Assembly: GCA_005784505.1 (NCBI GenBank)
Contig: VCAZ01000126.1
Location: 767,001 to 831,000 of the forward strand
Source of the DNA: Bagarius yarrelli
Taxonomy: Eukaryota; Chordata; Actinopteri; Siluriformes; Sisoridae
Direction of reading: 5' to 3'
DNA length: 64,000 nt
How positions within the stretch are numbered: position 1 is the stretch's first letter; each line of letters opens with the position of its first letter. Positions 12,301-22,277 of this stretch are shown in pieces. A program made the translations under genes and the position numbers. Under the pieces are notes generated by a model. The model ran no database searches and was not told the DNA's origin. It saw only the letters and a program-made list of their open reading frames with translations.

Positions 12301-15129
12301 AGGACAGGCCAGTGTTCAAGACTTCCCTGACGAAGAGTACATTTTTGGAGATTTTACCGAGCGTCTCTGGGCATATCTGACCATCCAGAATCTTTTGGAC
12401 AAAAGGTTTGTGCGGCGGAGGGCTTTTATTTTGGATGCAACCAAGAACATTCGGATCCACAACGATCTATTACGTCTTAACAGGAATTAACTACTCATGT
12501 CTTTTAGACCTTTAAAGAAATTGGTTTTATTGATTTTATAAGATGCACCGTAGTCTAGCATACAAGATCATTATCCTGAAATGAACAAATAGCATTTTCT
12601 TGCAGAGAAAAAGGTTCTCCAGAGGAAAAACAAAATGCCACAGTAGAAGCACTAGACCTTTCTCTGAAATACAACTTTGTCACCCCACTCACTTCCATGG
12701 TGGTCACCAAGCCTAAAACTGAGGAGACACCAGCGGACACACTCATAGCTGACAAGCTAACAGAGGGTAAGATACAACTGGATGTTTTGTAATATCTAAA
12801 GTGGTTATGGTGTTGGACTGCTAATTAAACACTAGCGGGGAGTGGTGGCTTAGTGGTTAAGGCGTTGGACTGCTACCAGAAAGACCAGGGTTTGATTCCT
12901 AGCACCAACAAGCCACCACTCTGAACAAGGCCCTTAACCCCCAATAGCCCAGTTGTATAAAAGAGATAAATGTAAGATGCATTGAATCAGGCTGTCTGCC
13001 AGATGTTGTAAATGTAACATAGCAGTTCCAATGAATCATCTTTTTTTTTTTTAACGTGTCACATGTTACTTTACAGATCAGCGTCGGGATAATTCACAAA
13101 GTAAGACCTGTTCTAGATCTACTTTAAAAATATTTTCACTCGCAACGAGCCAGTGTCATTCTTCATGGACAATATAAAAATCTCTTTTTTTTTTTTTTTT
13201 TTTGTAGCTTCTTCTTCTTCATACGTTCCTCCTTCTTCTTCTTCTTCATACAAGTCTTACTCTGCACCAGCCGTCACCTGGGGTAAAACTTTTATTTATA
13301 GAGCCTACAATCCACTAATCAAACCAACCAAACCTTCAATAAAACTATTGTTTTTGTACTGTTTACAAACAGTTGATTCAGATCCACACTTCATCGTTGA
13401 GTTTGCAGACCAAAAGGACTCTCTCTGCTTCAACATCAATGACACACCAGGCACCATCTTCAACCTGATCAAAGATCCACAAACAGGTACCTGAAAATGA
13501 GGGTTTTAAAAAAAATTCTTTCAAATATTTTACAAGATATTGTAAAATAAGGTTTTTCCTAAAGGTATCACTGTAAATGGTCAAACCATCGGGGACAAGA
13601 AGACAGACCCTGAACATGTAATGAGCAGCTACTTTGGGAGCTTTGGAATCGTTCATGCTAAATTTGGCCTCAAATTGGTGGTGACTACACGAGACATCAT
13701 GGTGTCTGAAAAGGGCAAACAGGCCAAATTTTTCTGGTCCGACAATACCATCATTAAAGGACCCAAGTGAGTAAGACAAACTAAATACAGCATTTAATGT
13801 AAAGCATGGTAAGTGTGTAGAACAACAAGAAATCAATTATAATCTAAAAAAAACAATTTATACATTTCTCACCTTTGTAGTTTGGACCTCCAAATAGCCA
13901 AAGACCGCAGTCTTACATTGACCCTAAGGAACTCTGTGAAATTTGTTATTGTTCTACACAAGGTGTGGAAAAAACATCCTTACCACCAGGACTATCTGGG
14001 CTTCTACACTCTGGACAGCCACCAGTTTTCACCAAGAGTCCATGGTCTACTAGGTAAATTCCCACCCAATACATTTCCAGCATATGGCAGACGCTCTTAT
14101 CCAGAGCGACTTACATTTATTTCATTTATACAAGTGAGCAATTGGGGGTTAGGGGCCTTGCTCAGGGGCACAACAGTGGTAGCTTGGTGGAGCAATCAAA
14201 CCTACAATCTTCAGGTTGATAGTCCAACACCTTAACAATGAGCCACCACTTTCCCTATCCCCATTTATCTCATTTTTCTAATCCAGTTGAAGGTTTGGGC
14301 CTTGCTCAAGGACCTATTAGGACAGACTGGTGGTGCCCGGAATGGACACCACAATCTTCTGATCAGCAAACCAACATCTATGTTATATTATATTTTAACC
14401 AATATATTATTATATTAAAGGTGATTAACCAACAGAATTAGATTAATAATGATGAAATTGTCATTACTGAACCTCTTGTATCATAGTTTTTTCCCCTCCC
14501 TGTTTTGCTAATTGCTGCAATTATCTAAAACAAGAGCTGAAATTTATATGCATAGATTTTTAAATAGTACCCTATAGGTCCAAAGTCAAAACAAGTGCAA
14601 TATTAACAAGAAAGACTAAAATTGGTGACCGTGAAGGATCTGTCCACCAAAAAATGTATTCTTGGCTGAAGAATCATGACTTGAAGATGGTGCACATGAA
14701 GGTTACTTTGGATTAATAATGGGCCATAAAATTAATTGTTTAAATTATTTCCTGCTGCTTCTCTACAGGACAGTTTTTCCACGGTCTAAAATTTGAGGTT
14801 AGTGATGTGTTTCAAGGAGAAGATTCAGACAAACCAGATGCCTTCATGTTTGTTAAAGGCCACAATCTCACAGTAACCAGGTAAAAAAAAAAAAATAAGC
14901 ATGCTAAAAAGTAATTAAAATGTGAAGGTAAGGTCTGACAACGGAATACACTGATGTTAATTGTATACTATGTGACTTTAGGGGTTGGCAGAGGGACTTC
15001 AGAAAGGATGTGAAGAATGGAGAAAATGTGCCCTGCTGGTTTGTTCATAATAACGGTACAGGGCTGATTGATGGCAAGATCGAAGACTATATTGTCTCTG
15101 GTCTCTTTAAAAGACCAGAGACAATATAG
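8373..15129 (+). CDS. itih3: Inter-alpha-trypsin inhibitor heavy chain (H3-like), copy 2, complete
   Basis: Complete tandem paralogue. Twenty exons: 8373-8477, 9398-9552, 9677-9781, 10046-10208, 10281-10391, 10507-10635, 10731-10847, 10932-11100, 11221-11346, 11443-11624, 12012-12197, 12278-12405, 12606-12766, 13077-13100, 13208-13282, 13373-13486, 13565-13766, 13881-14053, 14769-14880, 14982-15129; sum 2685 nt, 894 aa. The start is the ATG opening MSTVWTVLLSCVSLYAILST, a clear signal peptide. VIT domain about residues 37-170, VWA about 275-460 with DRSGSM, then a Ser/Tyr/Pro-rich hinge (exon 13208) quite unlike copy 1, VDSDPHF, and the heavy-chain C-terminal domain. The exon at 10932 keeps frame only if its donor is GC (see findings). 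The last residues and stop come from a palindrome. A canonical AATAAA follows at 15276. Product is secreted and expected to join the inter-alpha-inhibitor/hyaluronan system; liver expression is family knowledge, not seen here. Confidence 0.92.
8708..8890 (+). mobile_element. tRNA-derived SINE with L2-type tail
   Basis: The head has an A box (tggcttagtggttaagg) and a B-box-like segment (gggtttgagtcccagc). The conserved middle reads ttgggcccctaagcaaggcc, and the tail resembles gtaagttgctctggacaag...gtctgctaaa, the type shared with fish L2/CR1 LINEs. It lies in intron 1 of itih copy 2, just after a long (TG)n tract. Confidence 0.8.
11678..11820 (+). mobile_element. SINE, 5'-truncated
   Basis: Same family as the copy at 8708 but lacking the A box: B-box region (gtgggttcaattccc), the gggcccctaaacagggcc middle, and the tail with ctctggataagggcgtctgcc. 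Intronic in itih copy 2. Confidence 0.75.
12838..13020 (+). mobile_element. SINE, full length but diverged
   Basis: Head gtggcttagtggttaaggcg, B box gggtttgattcctagc, the middle region, and a diverged tail ending gtctgccagatgttgtaaatg. Intronic in itih copy 2 before the hinge exons. Confidence 0.75.
14079..14255 (-). mobile_element. SINE, reverse orientation
   Basis: Reverse-complement copy: tail at the left (ggcagacgctcttatccaga), tRNA-like head at the right ending gtggctcattgttaaggtg on the minus strand. Intronic in itih copy 2. Confidence 0.75.
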
Positions 15130-15275
15130 GATATAGTGGATATAGGACTGAACTTGATGGGACTGAACAGGAGCTGACTTGGTTCAGTTGTTTTTCTATT
15201 AATTGCTCAAATCCTGCTAAAACTGCCCTGTTCTACTTCATGACAATGACCTTGTGTCCTTTGTACGTGTCTCAA

Positions 15276-15281
15276 AATAAA
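15276..15281 (+). terminator. Polyadenylation signal of itih copy 2
   Basis: Canonical AATAAA 147 bases after the stop codon of the second itih gene. The first copy has only a weaker ATTAAA at about 8092-8097. Confidence 0.6.
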
Positions 15282-15399
15282 CAACATTGGCTTCTATGCA
15301 ACTGTGTCTTCCACTTACATATTCTTTCTTGGGCTACACCACCACACTCTTGGCCATTTGGAATCGCATACTTTCAGAATATTTATTAGGAAAAATTGA

Positions 15400-15660
15400 G
15401 AAAGCAAGGTGAGTAGTATGTCCGAATTCTTAGTATGGGAATTACTATAGTATGGGAAAGTTCCCAGATGGCCTACTACTCCTACCTGAATTTTGATATG
15501 CAAAAGATAGACGTTATGCTATCCCATGATCCCACAGGAGAGACGACTCGTCATACGAGGAAGTGGCAGAGGGCAGCGACGCGGCACTTTTCGAGCGCTT
15601 AGAAGCCATAATGGCCAGGAAACCCAAGGTCACCCAGAGAAATAGGGAAACATGGCATTA
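15400..15660 (+). repeat. Dispersed repeat family A, copy 1
   Basis: Shares gtgagtagtatgtcc, the segment cacaggagagacgactcgtc, and a following ggaagtggc-like stretch with copies at about 36125-36420, 45262-45430 and (reverse) 55570-55950. No coding capacity. Probably a non-autonomous DNA transposon remnant. Confidence 0.5.
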
Positions 15661-16098
15661 TGTAAGCTCACAGCTTCAACAATAAGAGTCCAGAGTTTCC
15701 CCACAAAGCAGTGACAGCTCATTTGACTTGTTTTGCCTTAAAACAACAAGTCAACAACTTTTAGTTTGGAGCCGCTGACAAACATTGTGACGCTGACGGA
15801 CATGATTAAAGGCTTGAATTATGTCATATGTAAGACATTCTTAAGTGTCAATTAAAAGAGGTTGTTCCCCTGTAGGAAAGTCCTGTGGTATAAGTGGAAA
15901 TTTGGGGCCTGATATAGTTGGTTCCGGTGTTGGTGGGGCATTTATTATTGCTTTATATCTACTGCACAACATAGCTTTTCTTTAAACATTAACCAAAAAA
16001 AACTTCAGACATCGGGGAAACAGACAGAATTCCAGGATGGAAAGAATTGTACCACGAACCTGTTGCATCAGAGCAAACGCTCTACAAGCGCACCGCCA

Positions 16099-16280
16099 GG
16101 GCATTTTGGCATTTGGCAGATGCCCTTATCCAGAGTGACTTACATTTATTTTATTTATATAAAAGTACAACGAAGCAATCAGGGGGTTAAGGGCCATGCG
16201 CAGGGGCCCAGCAGTTGTGCCGGGAATCAAACCCACAAACCTAGCAATCCAACGCTTTAACCACTGTGCTACCAGAGCGA
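16099..16280 (-). mobile_element. SINE, reverse orientation
   Basis: Complete-looking copy: tail ggcagatgcccttatccaga at the left, B box gggaatcaaaccc and A-box region ctttaaccactgtgctacc at the right. Intergenic downstream of mustn1. Confidence 0.75.
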
Positions 16281-16361
16281 CTTATCATCTAGTGAAATCT
16301 GTCATAATCAAACTTTTTGTCTAGTACAAAGAAAAAGAAGAGGAAATTGTCAACGGAACAT

Positions 16362-16367
16362 TTTATT
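16362..16367 (-). terminator. Polyadenylation signal of mustn1
   Basis: TTTATT on the plus strand, that is AATAAA in the transcript sense, 252 bases beyond the stop codon. First canonical signal after the mustn1 stop. Confidence 0.5.
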
Positions 16368-16618
16368 GTATAAAATATAAAACTTTAAATAAAAACATAA
16401 GACTCAAACAGCTGTGTATTATATTTTAGTCTAAAGAAACAAATTAAATTATACAACAAAGGCTCAACATTAGCAAACGAAATTAATAATTAAGAACTCC
16501 AACTTAGTCATCATATTTCAGCGTTTCTTATTTTAATCTAGATTCTTTTCCGTTAATGCAGATGGGAAAGAATTCCCATTTTTCTGTGTGAATAATGTGA
16601 TGGGAATTCTAGATCCCA

Positions 16619-17274
16619 TCACTTGCTGAAGACGCTCCCTGACGGTGCTTTGGGTTTGTCCAGGACCGTCTCTCCTCCGGTACGCAATCCACTAAACACA
16701 GATGGAGCCGTTTTGCCCATTCGTTCTAATAAAAAAAAAAAATTAGAGACCTATCCGCCATCACTGCACACATCCCATAATAATAACCAAGTTCTTTATT
16801 TTACTGGTTTGCAAACTATTTTGAAATTTAGAGAACAATTTGGAAGGTTTTTGCAAATCACATCATTGTACGATGAAATGTTAAGTTGTCTTTGGGCTGC
16901 GTCCAAGAAAATAGTTCCTAAAAAAGCCACAGCCGTCTAACACACAGCCTGACAGACGACTGGCGTAATAACTAATTTAACGTGCGAAACTATAACCTGT
17001 ATTCGAATATTATAAATATTATGTTTATTGTATTCCAACAACGTTGTAAATCCTCACCACACTCCACCATGACTTCATACGTTTTACTCTTCACTTCTCC
17101 CTTCAGTCCCAGTTTACTGCGGGCCCCTTTCAGGTCCTCTTCCTTCACGGGCGGACGCTTCTTCTTCTTCACCTCCCCAGTCTACGAAATCAAATCAAAC
17201 TACATAAGAAATTCAAGTGACAACAGAGACACCACATCAGCGCACTCGTCCACCCAAACCCGTACCTGAGACAT
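16619..17274 (-). CDS. mustn1: Musculoskeletal embryonic nuclear protein 1 (Mustang)
   Basis: Small nuclear protein of muscle and regenerating skeletal tissue, implicated in myogenic and chondrogenic differentiation. Three exons, transcribed leftwards: 17274-17266 (M-S-Q), 17181-17043, 16725-16619; 255 nt, 84 aa, close to the 82 aa of the human protein. Diagnostic segments are KKKKRPPVKEEDLKGARSKL (basic nuclear-localisation stretch), VKSKTYEVMVECG, and the C-terminal APSVFSGLRTGGETVLDKPK ending SVFSK. All junctions are GT-AG and frame is kept. It lies between the itih cluster and stimate, as in human. Promoter elements with a TATA box lie about 90 bases upstream. An imperfect inverted repeat (16561-16579 / 16599-16620) abuts the stop codon. 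Confidence 0.93.
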
Positions 17275-17363
17275 GACGTATGTTGTATATCCGTACGATT
17301 TGGACAGGGTTCCGCAGCGATCCGGCTCTTTCCTACTGTCGCACGCCCCTGATCTCTGTGTCT

Positions 17364-17446
17364 CTTTATATAGCTCTGGATTATTCTCTCCTCCTATGCT
17401 ATCTCTGTCTTTCTGTTATCACAGAGTATTATTAGATATGACGTCA
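17364..17446 (-). promoter_or_regulatory. mustn1: mustn1 core promoter: TATA box and CRE/AP-1-type octamer
   Basis: In transcript sense, TATATAAAG lies at 17372-17364, about 90 bases before the ATG. A perfect palindromic TGACGTCA lies at 17439-17446, about 70 bases further upstream. Mammalian MUSTN1 is reported to depend on an AP-1 element, so a CRE/AP-1-like octamer is consistent, but binding is inferred. Transcription probably starts near 17335. Confidence 0.55.
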
Positions 17447-18149
17447 GGGACGTGGATGAGTCTCGTCGTTGACCGTTACGGACATGAACAGCTGAACGGA
17501 TAAAACACAAAACATGATAACACAAAACATTTCCATGGTTCCCCACACGCCTTCCTTTGCACCAGAGAAGCCCGAGATATTTTAATGCTTTATAGGTTCC
17601 TAATGGTGGATTTCTGTACAATGACACACGCACGACACGTAATATTAATTTAACTCAACTGAACTGTGTGTAAGGACTAATTAATAATCGTTTTTAATCT
17701 ATTAAACTAATACAAATTAAATATCACAGTAGCGATTTATGCTACTAAAAAAAGCTAACTTTGTATCTGCTTGGTAGCTCAGTGGTTTACAGTGAAAGAT
17801 AGTAGGTTCAATTTCCGAGACCACCAAACTCCCACATGTGGGCCCCTAAACAAGGCCCTTAACCATAACCGGATAAAAATAAAATCAATTATAAGTTGTT
17901 TTGTCTACCAAATGCCAGAAATAATTTGCTAGACATATTTTGCTTTTATAAGTTTGTAAATTTCGACATTTACTCTATGATAATAAATTTAAAAAAATAT
18001 ATATTATAAAACCACAAACAATTATTTTAAAATATTTTCTATTTCCCGACTTTATATAATTGACCGTCTTCTTATAAATAAGCAATGATTATTACAGGGT
18101 GATAATTAGTGAAGTATTCTTAACATAATCAACTCTAATGAGGGAATGT

Positions 18150-18159
18150 CTATAAATAA
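18150..18159 (+). promoter_or_regulatory. Candidate MEF2 site upstream of mustn1
   Basis: CTATAAATAA fits the MEF2 consensus YTAWWWWTAR exactly. A GGAATG (MCAT/TEAD core on the other strand) lies just to its left at about 18143-18148. The position is about 0.9 kb upstream of a muscle gene. A match of this size can occur by chance in AT-rich DNA. Confidence 0.3.
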
Positions 18160-19230
18160 GGGGACATTTTTCCTCGTGGAAGCCTGGACACGGCAACGCA
18201 AACTAACGAAGCACGTTTTCTGGGACAATGAGTCAGCGTTGTTGAAGGAGTGAAGCAGTCAGGGTGTGTGTGTGTGTGTGTGTGTTTGAGGAAAGGAGGC
18301 TATGAATAGTTACTGAGGCGATGTGTCTGGCATCCCGTGTGACCTGGTTATACTGAAGAAACACTGCTGGTATTTAAAGAGTCACTATTTCGGGTCAATT
18401 TAATTATTAAGTGTTAAAATTTATTTTAACTCAATACATTAAAACTTAAAATTAATTAAAAATAGGAACTTAATAAAAGTTCCCCGCTGCTATTATAGTA
18501 ACGTGTGCAAATATTGTTATTACTGCACAACCTACTTAAGGTCATGTGACATGATGATGGGCCCGAGTGCTCCTTTTCGGCTTTTCGTAGTTAGAAAAGG
18601 AAAGCGGGCAAAAACAAGATAGACAGGAAGTTTGTGTGTGTGTGTGGGCAAGATGCGAGGGCAAAGACAACATAAAAATAGGAGATTAACCTTTACACAC
18701 CTTCCCCAAGCCTAACCTTCTTTAAAGATTTTGATTTAATAATTGGCTATTGTATTTAGTGGAAAATAGTATGTGAGTTCCATTCCCGGGACCACCAAGG
18801 ACCACTGTTGGGCCTTTAACCTTCAAGTGTCTGCCAAAAAAACATTCCAGAAAACTTTCAGACTATATAAAGGTTTGACCTAGCAAAAAAAATGAGCTCA
18901 GAGATGATAACAAATTATCTTGAGGAAAAAGGTTGGTACGAGACCAGCAAAGGATCCTACACCAAACCCCGAGTCACATAAGGCGTGTATTCAAACGCGA
19001 GCGTATGTAGTGTTGGATTCGTTCATCTTTATGCGTCATACTTTACATTCCAGTCCCATCTCTACATTCCTCACCTCTCCTTGAAGGATCTTCCATCTAC
19101 CGGGCGGTGCAGGGATCAGGATTCGATTGCTGATCAATTAAACAGTGAGAGGATGTTCCTGAGACTTTTATATAATTTTTTAATAAAATAAAAAAAAAAA
19201 AAAAAAAGCCATAAAAGAACTTTCACATTG

Positions 19231-19236
19231 TTTATT
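19231..19236 (-). terminator. Candidate polyadenylation signal of stimate
   Basis: AATAAA in transcript sense about 1.15 kb after the stimate stop. It would give a 3' untranslated region of ordinary vertebrate length. Other signals could be used. Confidence 0.35.
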
Positions 19237-20379
19237 GATAAAAAGGATATAACGTGAATGTAACTTGTGAGTAATCCCAATCGTGTAGTAGAGTTAGCAG
19301 TTCGGTTTTTGGTGTTCGGACAACAACTTCGCCGCAGTGTCCATGGTCAGTGTTATCGAAAAGAAGATCACGCTAGTGCCAATCGTCACAGTACTCCATA
19401 ATCAGCAGGCTAAGCACGGGTACAAGGGACACGCCGTCAACAGGGACACGAGCGTTAACAAAATATTTCTTTACAGTTTCTACAGGGCGCCAAAACTGGA
19501 GCTTTGCTACAAAGAAAGGCATAACGCACGAGTACCGCTGCCTTTCCACCCAAAAAAACCCCAAAAACAAGATGATCATCACAGATGATTTATGTCCCTT
19601 TCACCTAAAAAAAGTTAAAACCACAGTGATTAAAAAATTGTGCAAAAACCAGAATCAGATGCAATCTCCCACCAGGACATTGGAACCGTAAAACACTAAG
19701 TAACAACAAATCCACAGACAGACAGACAGACAGACAGAGGGACATGCCCTGAACACACACTTTTGCGGAAAAGTTTTTCACAGTTATGCAAGAATGTTCC
19801 ATTTGATATAAAACCCGAGGAATACTGTACATACCGCCAAGAAACATGTCGGTATTACAGCCTATTGAACCAAACTTCCTGAGGTCTTTCCAACGCGTGA
19901 CGGGTTCTACATAAACACGATTACACCGGCACACTCGTTAATCAGATTAGTACCACGCGTAGTCTAAGGAGAAGATGTGCTAACGAGACGGAAGATAAAA
20001 CGCTAAAAGATGTGCTTGAGTCACATTTCGCAGATTTCATCCTCAGGGTGTCCAAAAAAAATAGTCCATCCACTATTTCCAGCCGCACAGTCGATCCGTT
20101 CGGTAGGTATAAAGAAGCAGCACCGATAACCACCACTTTCCTCGGTAAGAATGAGGAAAAGAGAGATGGCTGGAAAAGCCAGCAGGAAGACGTCACAATC
20201 CTTTCCTGTAGTTTTTGAAGTTTGATGTTTAAAACGTTTCTACGTACCCCCTAGGGCTTTGTTCAGGAGCGTGTGACTCGTCCTACCTGCAGTCTTGCCG
20301 ATCTCTCAGTGGGACGAGCGGAAGGCAGCAGGGTGAGTCTGTGTCAGGAATGAGAAAGACTAAAAACTCGGCGCTCAGG

Positions 20380-22239
20380 TCAGACGGGAATGCCCAGGCG
20401 GTGCTTCTTTTTCTTGACGGTTTTGAGACCCGTGAGGCGACGCACGTCTTCGTCGCCGTCCGAATCTTCCATTTCGTCGTCCGCCGAAAAAAGGATCTGA
20501 TCGAAGAAGAAAAAGCTACGGTTATTTTTTTAAAAACGGAAAAAGAGCCAGACAAAGACAAAGCATTTATGTCTTAAAGTGATTATACCTAAAGCCCGTG
20601 CATGGATTAGTCATCGCCGTTTTGATATGTTGAATGGAAACTTAGCAGGAATTTATAAGAGATTCTGTCAACTGCCATATAATTTCATGTTAATTTCCAT
20701 AGTTCCTATACATTCCAGTTAATTTCCACACATTCCCGCTATTTCCCACACATTCCCGCTAGTTCCTGTTAGTTTCCATATATTACTTTAAGTTCTTATA
20801 CATTCTCGCAGGTTCCCATACATTCCTGATAGTTCCCATACCATCCTGTCAATTCCTATACATTCCTTTCAATTTCCATATATTCCCGTTAGTGCCTGTT
20901 GGTTTCCATATATTCCTTTTTGTTCTTATACATTCCCGCTAGTTCCCATACCGTCCCATACATTCCTTTTAATTTCCATATATTTCCTTTAGTTCCTTTA
21001 TATTCCAGTTAATTCCTACACAATCCCACTAGTTCCTGTTAGTTTCCATACATTCCCGCTTGTCGCTATAATTTCCTGGTAATTTTTTATATACTCCCGA
21101 TAGTTTTCCATACATGTCCTTGAGTTCCTATATGTATTCCCGTTAGTTCCCATATAGTCCAGTTAATTCCCATATATTGGCATTAGTTCCCATATATTCC
21201 CATTAGTTCAAAAATGTTTACATTAAAACACAGTAAAAACCCAGTTACATCTACAAGTGATACGAAAAAAAAGAAACTAGCGACTCCAAATCTACCGAAC
21301 ACGTGTGCAAAGACCTGCGTTGTTGTAATTGCATTTTGTGCAGACTTTTGCGACGCTAAAAACAACGCAACAGGAGCATGTTGTAGGCTTTATCCGAATG
21401 TGTATCAAAAAAAGAATTATCGTGTTACAACAGAGACATGCAAAAGGGCGCACCGGCGGATTTAACAGGTTACGTTTGTTAATTATAAGTCTTCGATATA
21501 TATCGTCTATATATATCGTCTTATAATCTGTGACACAGGACAGTGTTAGATTGTTGCTACTTCTACGCACTGTAGCTTGATCCTACTTCGAAAGATTTGT
21601 ACCCATGGCAACAGCCATATGTTTAAATACAAATTGAGACTGTATAATCGAGACTCTTAGACACCCGACACATAAACGTCAGTTTTCACACTTGTGTAAT
21701 GCTTTTTTAACAAATGACTCAAATGTGCGGAATGATGTGCAAAGCAACGCTCCGCTAACGCACTGGCGGCCTGTCATGTTCCTACACAGCGGAGAAAGTG
21801 CCGGTACTGTGTAAAGGATATGAAGCGAGTCGTGCTCAGCCACGCCTGATTCATAAGCCTGTAAAAAAAAAGGTGGGGCAATAAACACAAACACTGAGGC
21901 AGTTATGACACTGGGGTTTTATGGGCGACACCATGTGACCTAATCGCCTCTTAAACGCATAAGCGCCCTTACTGCAAACATCATTAGCTGGTTTATTAGC
22001 TCATGTCACCGCTTGGACCAATCAATCCACATCTTTGCACTGTGAATAATGTGTGTGTGTGTGTGTGTGTGTGTGAGACATCACCTCAGATTCAGAGTCG
22101 TCGTGAGAGAGCGCTCTTCTGTAGCGCACTTTGGTGCTGCCGCGTGAATCGTCCCCAACTTCTCTCTCCTCCAGCTTGGCTTTTGTCCTGCCTTTCTTCA
22201 TTAAGAAGTTATCCACCACCCAGAACATCAGTGCCTGAT

Positions 22240-22277
<38 letters not shown>

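Larger units (their letters stand above)
15130..16618. other. Intergenic region between itih copy 2 and mustn1
   Basis: No coding exon recognised. It holds the 3' end of itih copy 2 (AATAAA at 15276), a member of a dispersed TAGTATG-rich repeat at about 15400-15660, a reverse-strand SINE at about 16099-16280, and the mustn1 3' untranslated region from about 16345. The two genes converge here. Confidence 0.6.
17275..20379. other. Region between mustn1 and the stimate stop codon
   Basis: Holds the mustn1 promoter, two degraded SINE fragments (about 17764-17925 and 18770-18850), short (TG)n tracts at about 18264-18284 and 18634-18646, and, from about 19230 on, the probable 3' untranslated region of stimate with a (GACA)n-type tract at about 19717-19737. 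No other exon recognised. Confidence 0.5.
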
